From: Pseudoscleropodium purum
Lineage: Eukaryota > Streptophyta > Bryopsida > Hypnales > Brachytheciaceae
Direction: 5' to 3'
Assembly (NCBI GenBank): GCA_963969395.1
Contig: OZ017804.1
Span: forward strand, 18,476,001 to 18,540,000
Length of the DNA: 64,000 nucleotides
Each line of letters begins with the position of its first letter. Within the stretch, counting starts at the first letter, position 1. Below are positions 12,161-25,792 of the stretch, piece by piece. The notes beneath the pieces are model-generated. The model searched no databases. It was not told the DNA's origin and saw nothing but the letters and a program-made list of their open reading frames with translations. Position numbers and translations under genes: made by a program.

Positions 12161-13002
12161 TTAAACTTTGAATGATTCTTGAAGAGAAGACAAGCTCTTT
12201 AAATAAGTGGGATGGTCGGAGGTAAAACAACCCATAAAAGATATGTAAATTAGGATTACTAGGAGCTCAACCGCTCATACCTAGTTAAGTTAAAAGTAAG
12301 AATTGTGTTCAACATAGAACTTTGAACCTCATTTTTTTATTACAAAATAATTTTTTATTTAACTTTGAATTAAGAAAAGTTTAAAAATCAAGTTAAATTT
12401 CATCTCTAAAAATCCATTTGAGATTTTAAGTCTCTAAGAGAAAGTTATAGACAAAATTCGCAGAAGGGTTGGAAGTGACAATTTCTTTGACATTTTCAAA
12501 CAATCTCTCTAAATTTTGTCCATAAATTTCTTTTGAAGACTTAAAATTACAAATAGATTTTTTGGAAGGAAATTGAGTTTTGATTTTCTAAGTTTTCTGA
12601 GTTCAAAATTTTTTGAAAAAAATCATTCTATTGTGCCAAAATGAGGTCTAAAATTTTCTACTGAACACAATTCTTGCATTTTGACAATGAGTGGTGAAGC
12701 TCAATTTTCCCATATCCATTAAAGATAATGAGTTTCATTATAAAAACAATCTCTCAATTCTTCAATCTCATTAAATGTCAATGAAGTAATTCTTTCATTC
12801 AATCATCAAAAAAAATTTGGTAGTAGATGGTTAAATGATATTTTAATATATGGTTAGATGAATTGTTATTGAATTCTTTTGATTTTTGACAAATCATCTC
12901 TACATTTTCTTAAAAATTCAAATGTTTGATCCTAGACTGAAAAAAAAATCGACACTTGTTTTTTAGTATAATTAATTTGAACTTGCTATTCAAATATGGT
13001 AT
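12161..13002. other. AT-rich interior of the CACTA-type element, nothing recognised
   Basis: No coherent reading frame. A few short A/T-rich inverted words. Confidence 0.4.
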
Positions 13003-14110
13003 TTGTTTAAAATGATTGTTGATGGACTTGGAAATGGAATTGATCTCATAAGACAAATGCAACCAAATAATGACCTTGAGAACTGCTTTGTCATATTTAA
13101 TCATGTAAAGAGGGTGAAATCATGGACAACTATCACTTGTCACATTAATAACTCTACTTATTCCAAAGTCATGACTATTGCCATTTGTGATATATAGATT
13201 GCTTAGGATAGTGAAAACTAGCTCATTTTTGGCGTTATCATAAGTCATTCTAAAAAATAGGATGTTGGATTCAGCCTTCAAAGCATTCATGTATGATAGT
13301 ACTCAAAACAACTTTAAAATAATTCATATTGTATACAGGTTGGGGGGTTCGTTTGTTCCAATGGTAGACCATGAAAGGACTTGCTTGTTTTATTGGGCAA
13401 GAAACATGCACAAACTCACAAAGAAGCTAATCAACAAAGAATTCTTGAACCAACATATCTAACTCTACATATACTACAAGTATACAACATAAATGTTTGA
13501 AGCAAACAAGATATATTTAGAAATCAAAGCTTGGTAGTGCTTCTCTAATGTTGCATTAAAACCGGCAGTTCATGAACTTATTGGGAGAGTGGATCACATT
13601 CTTATACATTCAATACATTAGTGGGGTGGATTCATAGAAATGGTATTACCTTTAACATCTTTTTTTTCTTCATATTTTCTATCCTAAACTCTAAATTATA
13701 AACTATTTGAATAATGACTTCATTCATCATCTTTGCAAAAATTGAGAATAGTAGAATTAGTAGATGACCCAATATCCAACCTCAAAAAAACAATGCACTA
13801 CAAATGGATGCAAACTTTTGAGAAATATAGATCTAAAATGTTAATTGCTACATGTGATGACTAGGTTTGAGTCTTCATGCACATGACCAACTATATGGCT
13901 TACTTTTGTGAGGGCCCTTCTAGAAAAGGCCCCTCTCAAAAGAGTTAGAAACTGAAAAGAGTTAAGGCATGTAAAAATGGAAACAAAATCGCAAATGCCC
14001 TTAGTAAGATGCTTGGAACAGAAGACATCTATACTCAAATTCCGCATTTAGAGATGGAAGAGGTATTCAAGTTCAATAAAAAGAAATTGGATCTTCTAAT
14101 CGATTTTTAA
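13003..14110 (+). pseudogene. Decayed transposase-like protein, possibly MULE-related
   Basis: A protein can be followed on the + strand through several stops and two or three frame changes. The first block (13003-13197) includes LENCFVIFNHVKRVKSWTTI and STYSKVMTIAICD. The second (13262-13640) reads DSAFKAFMYDSTQNNFKII, then HERTCLFYWARNMHKLTKKL, then ALKPAVHELIGRVDH. The third (about 13950-14110) reads KACKNGNKIANALSKMLG. The layout, an Asp-containing block (FMYDSTQNN) followed about 35 residues later by a Cys/Trp block (RTCLFYW), resembles the D...CxxH region of MULE-type DDE transposases. That assignment is an inference from pattern, not a firm match. It lies inside the CACTA-type element, so it is either element-borne or a nested relic. 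Confidence 0.4.
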
Positions 14111-15654
14111 GGTGATTCTCATCAACCCAAGAAGATCAACTTTTTTCATCTTTGAATTCAAACTAAACTGGTCATTGCTAGAGTGCATCTCTAGATTGTA
14201 TATTTGAGGAGTTTAATACAGTCATGCCTTATACTTGATCTATAGTGGAAACAAATAGCAATACATTGAAATGACACATAGTGAGAATTTCATACAAGTC
14301 AAGGAAACAATATCATACCATTCAAAAGTGCATACATGCCAAATGCAAGATATTGATTGTTAGGCATGAAAAATCCATTGTTCTTTCTACTTACAAAGGG
14401 TAGAAGTATGACAATAAGGACATGGGAGTTCTAACTAAGTTAATTTTTGGTTTTGTACAAATCAAATTGCATAATATGTCATGGAACCTAAGATTTTCCA
14501 TATTTTTACCCAACTCAAGATCCCCAAGGTTTGGCATATTCTTACTCATACCAATCTTACTTGTACCAAAATTATAAAAGCTTTAAAAAGTTAAATTTTG
14601 CCTACAATCCATCAATCCAATGTCACCTTGACATTCAATCACTTTATCTAGGGTATTTGAACTTGTGTTGTAGACTCAATCTTGACCAACACGTACTTAA
14701 AAAATCTCTTCCATTTGAAATGGCAAGCAAGTTTGCCAAAGCAATAAGGCACCCATTAAAAATCACCAAAATCAATGAAAAAGTGTAAGGAATGTTACCA
14801 CAAATATGATTAAGGTGAACTTCCTTTTTTGCCTTAGACTTAGTGCTATTATTACACTTTTGTCTTGAACTAACCTTAACCAGAAGGTTCACAACGTCAG
14901 ACTTTGCAATTTTCCGTATCATATTTGTCTCCATTAAAGAAGTATGAATGGAACTTCCATTGGAAAGTGTGGCATTTACAAAATCTGCAAATACCTTTAT
15001 TACATCTTTCATTACATTTGCAAAGTAGATTATAAGACAGACATGTTCATCTACACTCTTATTCTGAGTTTGGATGAAGTTGAGCAAGTGCTTGTTGTTA
15101 GAATCATTAAGATGTGCAAATGAGCAAGTTAATTGATAAGTATTAGCATGATATAAAATAGATACATAGTATCAATATATTATCTTCAAAATCTCCAAAT
15201 TCAAATAACAAAATTTGATATTCATATTCCAATATGTATTCCTTATTATAATGTAAGAATATTTTATTATGTACACAATATTCTGCATCCTATGATATTT
15301 TCATTGAATTTGTCTTTCTCTCATCCATAGAATTGCCTCTAAATTATTTGTACTCTCACTTAATCAACCCACTCTAGGATGACCTTTTAGAACATAATAT
15401 AAATTTCAAAACATGCAATAGCACCAACTTCCCAAGCTTCTAGATCTAAAATCTACGATCATAGGTTCCATGGTAATAGGCCATATTTTCTAAATATAAT
15501 CAATTTTAATGAAAAAACATCAGTCTTTTAACTATTTAAACAAAAAAATTTAGAAATTACATTATGTCTTAAATTTCTAGGCTCTAGGCTCACACAATCC
15601 TTGCTCACCATTCATAGGCTCACACTCACACACTCACATGCTAGCATTGTTGCA
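14111..15654. other. AT-rich interior of the CACTA-type element, nothing firm
   Basis: A - strand frame without an ATG start (14644-15087) has no recognisable domain and is treated as chance or relic. No repeats of note. Confidence 0.35.
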
Positions 15655-15935
15655 TAAAATATGATTGCATGTAGTCATATATGCAAAAATATGATTGACA
15701 AATATGACTGGTGTTCTAGTAATACGTTCTATACCGTTTCCTATAAAATGTTAGTTGTTCTCAATGGAAGTATATTATATGCTCATAGTGTAGAAAGGCA
15801 AAATATGATTGCCAATCATATTTTGCAGTCATATTTTTCCACAAAGTTTAAGACTCCTAGAATATAACTGTGAGTAGTCGCTAGTCATCCCTAATCATAT
15901 TTTGGCAGTCATAAAATGCTCATTTCCTTATAGTG
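15655..15935. repeat. Right subterminal repeats of the CACTA-type element
   Basis: Repeated and inverted copies of AAAATATGATTGC and GCAGTCATATTTT words, including a local palindrome around AATATGATTGCCAATCATAT at about 15801. The stretch ends in the terminal ATAGTG. Confidence 0.7.
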
Positions 15936-17421
15936 TCACCTAGGGGAATGCGACACTTGATTCTCTTCATCATTAGTAGGGATCTTTAAAGAAGAAAATC
16001 TATAGTGCATGGTTGCCAACTTAGGATAAAAAAAACAAATGTAAAACAGTTGTAAATATTAAATGAGAAGTAGTGTGCAAAATTTAATTGAACAATATTG
16101 ATCATCAATAAAGATATTTTAATTGAATAATGTCATCAGAAAGGCCTTGTTCACTTGGTTTAAATTCTAATTTAGAGCAAATGTAAAGCTTTTCAAAACA
16201 AAGACAATAATGATCAATGAGGTCTAGTGCATTATTAACTTAGGTTTGGACTCTCTTTTCGCAACTGAATTATGCCATTCACAGAAACCAATCTATCTTG
16301 CATTTGAAGATGAAGTGACATGGTCTTCTACAAATAAATTCTTCAATTGGTAACATAAACATTATTAGCACACATATAATCTGCAATTTCTTAAAATCAT
16401 ATATAATTTTCAACATGAAGAGAATTTCAGGCTATAGTCAAGAGTAGAAAATCTTCAAATTATTCTTCCTCTTTAAAACCTTTGTATACACCAAAGTGTA
16501 CCAAATTAAAACTCTCTCACAACCAAGTTGCCATTGAAGTACTCCATAATGTATTTCAAATTTCAAGTCATATAATTTTGATGCAATGCTGTAAAAAAAT
16601 TGGATTGAAGCATATACTTGATTTATAGGTTTATATATATGAGAATGTGAATAAATCAAATCAAATCAATTGTATAGAACTCCACAATTCAAGAAAAATT
16701 ACATGTATACAATAATTGCAAGCTAATCCTAAAAACAAAATTGGAAACCATTCTTAATTTAGAGCTTCAATTGGACTTGAAAGCATCATCTTGAATAATA
16801 AGAAATTAATCGAGTTTTCAAAAAATCACAATGCATTGAACTTCTACAAAAGTCAAAAAGTTACACATGGTCAAAGTTTGAAGGTATTGTGTTGAATGAG
16901 AGTGCAACTTGAAGGTATGGTAGCTTGAAGAGGAGCACAACTTGAATGCCCAACGGCCTAAAGAGGAGCGAGCTTGAAGGCATGGCGGCTTGAAGAGGAG
17001 CAAGCTTAAGGTGCGCATGAAAAAAAGTCTTATCCTGTGACCAAGTTTGGAATCACCTCCCAACATGACCCCAAACTTGTCTGCTAGAACTTCAACTTCA
17101 CCTTCACTTTTGGCATGACTAAGTGATGACATGGACTCAACTTCAAGTGGAAGTCCCTTGGGTGGAAGTGACCCAGTAGACAAAACTTTATGATGAACTA
17201 ATCAAATTGCTTTGAATCTTGTCCAGTGGCACAAGATGTCCCAATCTGAACTAGACCTTAGGCCCTAAATTCTAGATGTTTTGGTTCTAAACTAATAAGG
17301 TTTGGATCCAAACAAGTATTTAAAGTTTAAGGCCTAAACTCATGAAGTTTGGGTCTAGAATAAATTTTGGCTTGAAAATCATGAACTTGGGATCCAAAGT
17401 TCTATTATTTTAAGTTTACTT
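15936..17421. other. AT-rich spacer with a small GC-richer minisatellite
   Basis: About 16900-17010 carries three diverged copies of a unit of about 50 bp containing GGCGGCTTGAAGAGGAGC, producing a short GC-richer island. The - strand open frame over 16818-17183 includes this repeat and has no known domain. The rest is featureless. Confidence 0.4.
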
Positions 17422-17449
17422 GGAGTGAATTTGTTTATTTTATCTTTAA

Positions 17450-18373
17450 CCACTAAAGGTCAAAGACTATGTCTTCACCAAAAACACTCCCAAATTGCCA
17501 TTTCTAATACAAGTACCAGATTTGAGATGAAAAACATTTTTAGACATATGTAACCGTAGGATCTTGTAGTGAACTAGTTTGAAAATATGTGGAAAAAAAT
17601 TTCAGAATTTTCAATTGAATAGATTGCAAGATATTAATGTCTAAAGTGACAAAAATCATTTTTTTGGCCCTCTAAAAATATAGGCTATTGCACTTCACAA
17701 GGTTACATTTGTGTGAAAAAATGTCCAAAATGATGTTTATTCTTTAGTTTCATTCTTCAAAGCAAGTTGTCTACATGCTTGAAAAATTTTAGATCATTTG
17801 GAATTGCACAACATATAGGAAAAAAATAGTAAATAGAAAGAAGTACAAAATGATTCAAAACACTAAATTGTTAAGAATTTAATTATAAAACTTAAAAATT
17901 TCAATATCAAAGGTGATAGTGTAGTAATAAACAATCTATATCATATGTTTTTATTTTTTCAAAAAATGTTAAAAATTGAGTTAAATAAAGGACTTCAAAG
18001 TTTATTTTCAAATAGGGAATTCATAACTACCCACAAACTTGAACACCTCATAACTTTCATCTTGTAAATCAAAATGGAATGATTCAAAGATTTCAACATA
18101 TATATAAATTTTAAAAATCAATTTCAAATTTTTATTTTTAAGAAAAGTGATTTTTTAAGAAATTTTTGGACTATCCATCGAACATTGAAAATTATATATC
18201 ATGCAATAATTTTTTTCTCATGTAGTCAAAAGTTATAAAAAATTTTGGGCCTTAAAGCTACTCCATGGACTAATGTTGCGTGAAAATTTTAGCAAAAATA
18301 ATTTAAAACTCCATTTGTAGTAAACTGCCCAAAATCACTATGTTGCCAAAACCCGTAGTTTTGATTTTAGGGA
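17450..18373 (-). mobile_element. TTAA-flanked non-autonomous element, copy A
   Basis: The element begins CCACTAAAGGTCAAAG and ends TTTTGATTTTAGGGA. It is flanked by TTAA at 17446-17449 and 18374-18377. The undamaged right arm of the surrounding palindrome has the unfilled site AAATTACTTTAAAGATAA with one TTAA (19723-19726), so the target and its duplication are shown directly. The interior carries family words in reverse orientation: ACCGTAGGATCTTGTAG, GATTGCAAGATATTAATG and CATAACTTTCATCTTG. No reading frame. It matches copy E (57570-58463) along most of its length. Confidence 0.85.
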
Positions 18374-18649
18374 TTAAAGTAATTTGCTTTCACTTCACCT
18401 TCACTTGCTTTCATTTGAAGAATATTTGACTGCATTCAATATAAAATTATTTTTATTTTAAATTAATATGCTTTTACTTTAAATTCAAGCTTGAATTTTA
18501 TTGTAAGCTATCTTGTTTCTACATTTAAAAAGACATCTATAGTTCATGTTCTATATTTAATCCCAAACCTAATCGTGCATTGATATTCAGTTTATTTTCA
18601 TTAAAATATACAAAAGTGTGTATATATAAAATTTTATTATTAAAAAAAT

Positions 18650-18687
18650 TTATGTTGCCAAAAAATGGAGTTTTGGACGTTTAGGGG
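18650..18687 (-). mobile_element. Truncated end of a second TTAA-family insertion
   Basis: The terminal piece TTTTGGACGTTTAGGGG abuts TTAA at 18688-18691. The opposite palindrome arm has the unfilled TTAA at 19300-19303 (GATGTTAAGTATTG). The adjoining arm sequence is missing about 170 bp relative to the other arm, so a deletion removed the rest of the element with its flank. Confidence 0.65.
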
Positions 18688-19752
18688 TTAACATCAATGA
18701 ATGTTATTGAACTAATATTTGATGAAGGCTTAGGTGTTGGATGTAGAAGTGAAGGCCATGCCAACATACGATTTCCAAAATTATATATTTTGACTTACTC
18801 AAAGACTCTACAGTGTCCTTATTTAAAATAAAATAAAAAATCGTTGATGACAAACATTTTAATGAAAATGAAATAAAAGTTAATAAAAAACAACAATATT
18901 TTATAAATGCATGTCATAAGTTTTGTTTGAGTTGCATAGACAATGAAAATGTGCAAGAAGTTACTCATATAAAATGCAATGAGTGTAAAGAAGGAAGCAT
19001 ATATGATTTCTCTTATTCTAATGAACTCATAAACATGTGCTTAAACATTGTCTATGCAACTCAAACAAAACTTATGACATGCATTTTCAAAATATATATA
19101 TTTTTTATTAACTTTTATTTCATTTTCATTAAAAGGTTTGTCATCAATGATTTTTTATTTTATTTTAAATAAAGACATTGTAGAGTCTTTGAGTAAGTCA
19201 AAATATATAATTTTGGAAATTGTATATTGGCATGGCCTTCACTTCTACATCCAACACCTAAGCCTTCATCAAATATTAGTTCAATAACATTCATTGATGT
19301 TAAGTATTGAACTTTTGTAACTTGTTGGCTTTATTTCCTATTTTTTTCTCCTTCCATTTCTATTGCCACAATGCAAATTGTACTAATAAAATATGTAGAG
19401 AACATAGAGAATTTGTAGAATTGAAGACTAGAATTAAAAAGTGGAGGCAAGAATGATAAATAATAAATCTCTCTATATATGCACTTTTGTATATACCAAT
19501 GAAAATAAATTGAATATCAATGCAAAATTAGGTTTGGAATTAAATATACAATATTATATATAGATGTCCTTTTAAATGTAAAAGCAAGATACCTTAAAGT
19601 AAAATTCAAGCTTGAATTTAAAGTAAAAGCATGTTAATTTTAAATAAAACTAATTTTATATTGAATGAAGGCATATTATCTTGAAATGAAAGCAAGTGAA
19701 GTTAAAATGAAAGCAAATTACTTTAAAGATAAAATAAACAAATTCACTATGC

Positions 19753-20521
19753 TATTACCTTACATGAAGGTCAAATTTAAAACATAATTTTTTGGAATGT
19801 CTGAATGTGTGGTATATTACAAGTGAAATGTCTGAAATAATGCAGAATTTTTTCATCTATATTGCCTGATTTTTTGAATATTTCTGAAACCTACATTACG
19901 TCTTAAGTCCCACACAACAAGTTTCTCAAAACAAGCATACCTAGATGTTGCCAAACACAAAAAAATTGAGATGCTGGAATGCCAAAACCCTAACACCAAT
20001 AATTTTACCTGCCGGAACCCATTGTGCGTGAAAAAAAAGTATTTCCGCACTCAGATGCTGGAGTGGATCACACCTTCACGTCCAATACACTGAATTCCAT
20101 ATGACGGAATTTGGGCGCCAGCACGGGACCTTTTTAAATGTGGTTTCCGTATATCCGGCCCAAGCAGGAGCCAGACCACCCGGGTATCCGAAACTCACTG
20201 GCGGGTATCGAAATGTCTACTGACGAGGACTTAACCGTAAAAATTTAGCTCTCCCTAAACCTGTATTGCTGCTAATTTCGGATGAAGTCGTGTTGCGATT
20301 TCGGAGCTGGTGCGCCACTAAGGCTGTGAGTGGAATTTGTATTCTCCTGGTGTCTTTTTGTGGCAAATTTGAGTCAATTTGATGTTGTTGCGAATAATTT
20401 AGGGTTTTGATTTTGGAGGTGTGATAGACGTATCAACTGATGGCTGCTTTGCTTACTCGCAATCTTAGACCTCTCTCTTCAGATTCGTCTGTTTCTGTGA
20501 GGTGGTTAATATGCGCACGAG
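19753..20521. other. Upstream region of the At5g43822-like gene
   Basis: AT-rich up to about 20050, then a GC-richer stretch (20090-20230) with CCCGGGTATCCG-type words, typical of the promoter side of a gene in this DNA. Several short ATG frames precede the chosen start, for example at 20283 and 20440. I see no clear TATA box. Confidence 0.4.
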
Positions 20522-22673
20522 ATGGAGCGCTTGGTAAAGAAATTTGAGCAAAGGTTCCGTCGCGCTTTGGATCTTCACAACACGTGGGAGGATCTACAGA
20601 CACGACTTCTGAAACAGTTCGAGAATGCTGGTGCTATTCTCGAGAGATTGCCGGTACTCTAGTTCTATTTCTTTTCTGGTGTGTTTTTATTTGTATTTTC
20701 AATTGCCCTATGGTGGTGTGGATTTCGTCTCGGTATAAACAGAATAATTATCATTTGAGAGTTTGTTTCGTGTATGAAAATTTCACTTGATATCCACAAT
20801 GGATCAAGCACAAACAGTGCTGTGAGGCATGCATTGCTTTAGATTATCGACCACTAGGTCAGGTCGATTCTTAGCTGTTTTGTCCTGGTAAGGCTAAAGA
20901 GTTTAGAGATTTTGTTTTCCGAAGTTATGAATTTTGTTTGAGGAAATTCATATCACTTTTCGGTTTAGGGTTTAGAGATCAGGCCATTTGTGACATTCTT
21001 AATTGCAACTGGGGAGGACAGACTTGTATGAAACATTATGTTGAAAACTTGCACGCGAAAGGAATTTTAAAGCCTAGTATGAGAAGCTGTTAAGTGTTGG
21101 TTTCAGGTGCTCCTGGAAGCAAAGAATTATGGCATCATGGAGAAAATGACATCCGTAGTTCAAACCTTGCCACCAGTGCAGATTGAACAACTGGAACTCA
21201 TATTGCGCTCAATGCATTCCACTATGTGAGAAAATTGACCTCTGCCTGCTTGTGAATCTCACATATGTCTGGTTCAACTAGACCAGACCTAAAATCGTCA
21301 GGGCATAGTGTAGTTCTAGCATTGAAGCAAACTCTCTCTTTACTGAATTAAGGTCTATAGCCAGAAATCAAGAGCTATTTGTCATGCATGTCATTGTTGC
21401 GGTTGTCTTATCTTTGAGACGAATCTTTTTATATTTTTTGTGGGCCAATGTCTTAGTGTTGAGCTGGAGAAGATGGTAAAGTCATTTGAGAAGCTATGGC
21501 GAGATGGAATGGGGCTACTGAAAGCTGAGAAGATAACAACACAACAATCTGAGCAAAGGGTTGGGGCAAGACCAAGTTTGAAGGATTGCATTGAAGGCCT
21601 TCATGATCTTTACATAATGCATCGAGACGAGTAAGTCTTTTGCGATTTCTAGCATCCGTTTCTTCATTCGCCACATGAAGCAAGCAAACAGTCTAGTTAT
21701 TGAAATTTGCAGAATGCATAACCATGAGACTCACCAATGAGTGGTATTTGTGCACTCAGGCATAAGTTGAAGCTTGCAATTATTTCATCACTGTCTTACG
21801 AATCCAGGTAACATTTCTTTTCCTCTTTCTTACCAGTATTGGAAAAATTTCTTCATTTCCTGCAATTGTGAATTGTTTGGATCTAACCAATTTTATGATT
21901 GAATAATTAATGCGTTCTTGTTACAATGCAGTGTCTAATCAATGTCTTCTCTGCACAATAGGAGAGACGATGTTTGCGCTTTGCAAGTAGTGCTTCATGA
22001 CCAACCAAATCTGCCTCCGGATGAAGGTTCGTCATTGCACTCATCCTCCAGCACGTGCCTCGAATTTTTGCTCGCTTGCAGTTAGCCCGCTTGCATCAAC
22101 CTGCACATTTGGGTTTTGAAGTTTAATTTCTTGATGTGTGACGCACTTACGTCTATTCTCTTGTTCTTCGTTCATCCAGCTTAAAAAGTCACTACCTCTA
22201 ATGACAACAAATTGTTTTGCACTTGTGACAGTAAAACGCATTTTTGAGGTCATCGCCGCTGGCGATGTTTGGTGATTTGAGACACAAGCCCGTGATCCAT
22301 ATACCCGTCTTGTACTGCCGTGGGCCCAATTCAGCTACATACCATATACGACATATGTAGCACCATATACAGTACCACGTTTTCATACATGTGGCGATTT
22401 TTAAATTGGGAATGACGACAAAAATCCAATTCCGTCCAGATCGATGGACGTGAAAGAGAATCAGCAGAGAATCGAATATGACTTTAGACCTTTGGAAAAA
22501 GCTTGATAGAATCTGCGAGTTTTACTCCTTCAACACAGTCAGAGGTTTCGCAAATCCAAGGGAGCTATAGACACTATGAGACTGCGACAAATCAAGATTG
22601 CCAGCTGCCCACTGCACAGCGTTGGATTGACAGTTTAAGCAAAGACTTACTAAGCCTGGTTTCCGATGATTGA
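20522..22673 (+). CDS. At5g43822-like protein (C1orf109/AIRIM-related family), six exons
   Basis: Exons by frame and GT/AG signals are 20522-20653, 21107-21225, 21457-21630, 21760-21807, 21962-22026 and 22510-22673, giving 233 residues. The N-terminus MERLVKKFEQRFRRALDLHN, the repeated short coiled-coil helices (LQTRLLKQFENAGAILERL, VELEKMVKSFEKLWRDGM) and the conserved block ARPSLKDCIEGLHDLYIMHR match what I recall of the uncharacterised Arabidopsis protein At5g43822. That protein belongs, as far as I know, to the family of human C1orf109 (AIRIM), a partner of AFG2-type AAA ATPases in ribosome maturation. The function here is therefore inferred by family. The last exon (ends WIDSLSKDLLSLVSDD) joins in phase (GAA split G|AA) but is the least certain part. 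Reading straight on from exon 5 would instead stop at 22085. The neighbour is calmodulin, tail to tail about 1.2 kb away. Confidence 0.85.
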
Positions 22674-23878
22674 GTAGCATTTATGATAGATTTGTAGTGG
22701 CCGAGTTGGATTAGACGGTTCCTGTAATAGATTGTGACTCGCATTTATCGCAGATTCTAGCGAGCACTAGTAGCTTGTGGACGAAAAATTGCCCATGAGT
22801 GGCTAAATACACCAGAATCAGATGGCCCAACTGCTTCGAATACCAGCATGTAATTTATTCCAGCTCGATTTTCAGGAAAGTCCTTGCACAAACTCCTCTC
22901 AAGTAGGTTCTATCAATCCATAACCTCCTCCCTTCGATCCCCAGGGCCAATCGGCTTACATATCAATTGGTTTGACACCGCAAGTCCACACCTTCAAATC
23001 AACCAACAAAATCACATTCACATAGAAAGTACAAGCGAGGTAAGTTTCGTTGACCACACATCCATGGAGATATCATCTTGTACGCAGAGATTCCGCTACT
23101 TGCTGTCTCACATCGAAACCTAGAACTTCAGGTGTGGAGTGTCAAACTCATCGTTACGATAGACAGGTGCAAACAAGAGAGGCAATGACAAAAGAAAACT
23201 GGAACAAAGTAATTCACCAGGTATTTCATCGTACTAACGAGCATTCAACCAATAAATATGTATCCAAACAAGCAACGGCACTGACCGGTATCCATTCACA
23301 ATGTACAAACGAATACTTCCCGGCATGACTACTGACAAAAATAAATCCTCCATTTATAAGTAGCGCTAATTACAAGAACCTACAAGCACCAACCAAGGCT
23401 GCAAAAAGACAACATCGCACCCCATGTGCACGGCATGACACAAGCCTAAACACAGCATCCATCACAAGTTTGGAGCTCAAATCATGAAACAGGGCCAGGC
23501 CGCAGCTGCTTCTCAACAGAAAGACTAGGAACCCAAAGGCGCAAACAACAAGCTCTAGCACATCCAAATATAGGATGGGGATCGCACGCTCACGGACGTG
23601 TCAACAACAGGTCGGAATCCTGCCACCAAAAGAGCACGTCAGGATGCTCCAAGTCACCCACTGCAACAACCAGCAAGGAGAAGCAGGAGCAAGGGATTCC
23701 CTTGTAATCAGGACGAATGAGCTGTCCACTGGATCGTCTGTCATGGAACTACAGGAAGCTAACGAATAGTCTGGCAGTAAAAGCCACCACCAGAGCGGGA
23801 TACTAATTCTCTATGTAAGCCACAGATACCACGGAGAGAGCCTATCTCCGGGTGCACTTCATACTCGCATCCACCCAT
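22674..23878. other. Convergent intergenic region between two host genes
   Basis: It contains the 3' ends of the two facing genes. Base composition is more balanced than elsewhere and no repeat is seen. Open frames at 22884-23328 (+) and 23370-23567 (-) show no domain or conserved look. They are probably untranslated sequence, with the - strand ones in the calmodulin 3' UTR. Confidence 0.45.
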
Positions 23879-25579
<1,701 letters not shown>

Positions 25580-25768
25580 TGTATTTACATCCATCGATGT
25601 GGATGAAGTAAAACAAAATGTGGATGAGAACACAGATATTCTTTCAAAAGTGTGTAAATTAATTCATGACAGAGCGATATTCTCTGTACATTTTCTAGCA
25701 ATTGAACAATTCCATTTATTGAATGTAGAAAAATCTATTGTCAAATATTCCCTCAAAAAAATTGTATA
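25580..25768 (+). repeat. Left 190-bp direct repeat flanking the pogo-type element
   Basis: It runs from TGTATTTACATCCATCGATG to AAAAAAATTGTATA. A diverged copy in the same orientation lies at 31499-31688. The two sit directly outside the two ends of the inverted-arm element (25771-31468). They do not start TG and end CA, so an LTR reading is not supported. Confidence 0.85.
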
Positions 25769-25792
25769 TAATGATTGACAAAATTGAAGTAA

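Larger units (their letters stand above)
6655..15935. mobile_element. CACTA-type (En/Spm-like) DNA transposon, decayed, about 9.3 kb
   Basis: The left end begins CACTACTACAAAATGAACAT at 6655. The right end finishes TTCCTTATAGTG at 15935. Reverse-complemented, the two ends align over about 38 bp around a shared core, CATTTTATGA. Both subterminal regions are packed with copies of a motif like AATCATATTTTGCAGTCATA (6740-7240 and 15655-15920), the arrangement of transposase-binding repeats known in CACTA elements. The expected 3-bp target duplication is not preserved (TTG on the left, TCA on the right), so either it has mutated or the two ends come from different copies. The interior holds minisatellites, a tandem array, a nested MITE and broken coding sequence, but no recognisable intact TNP2-type transposase. 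Confidence 0.65.
17422..19752. repeat. Large imperfect palindrome (foldback element)
   Basis: The two arms are reverse complements around a spacer of about 100 bp (18945-19044). The inner arms pair CATTGTCTATGCAACTCAAA at 19045 with its complement ending at 18944. They continue through AAGCCTTCATCAAATATTAG and the rest of the shared sequence, out to GTGAATTTGTTTATTTTATC, which starts at about 17425 and, as its complement, ends at about 19750. The left arm is interrupted by a TTAA-flanked insert (17450-18373) and by a truncated insert ending at 18687. The right arm lacks both. No coding sequence is present. A single foldback transposon is the simplest reading. No convincing target duplication was found at the outer ends. 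Confidence 0.85.
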
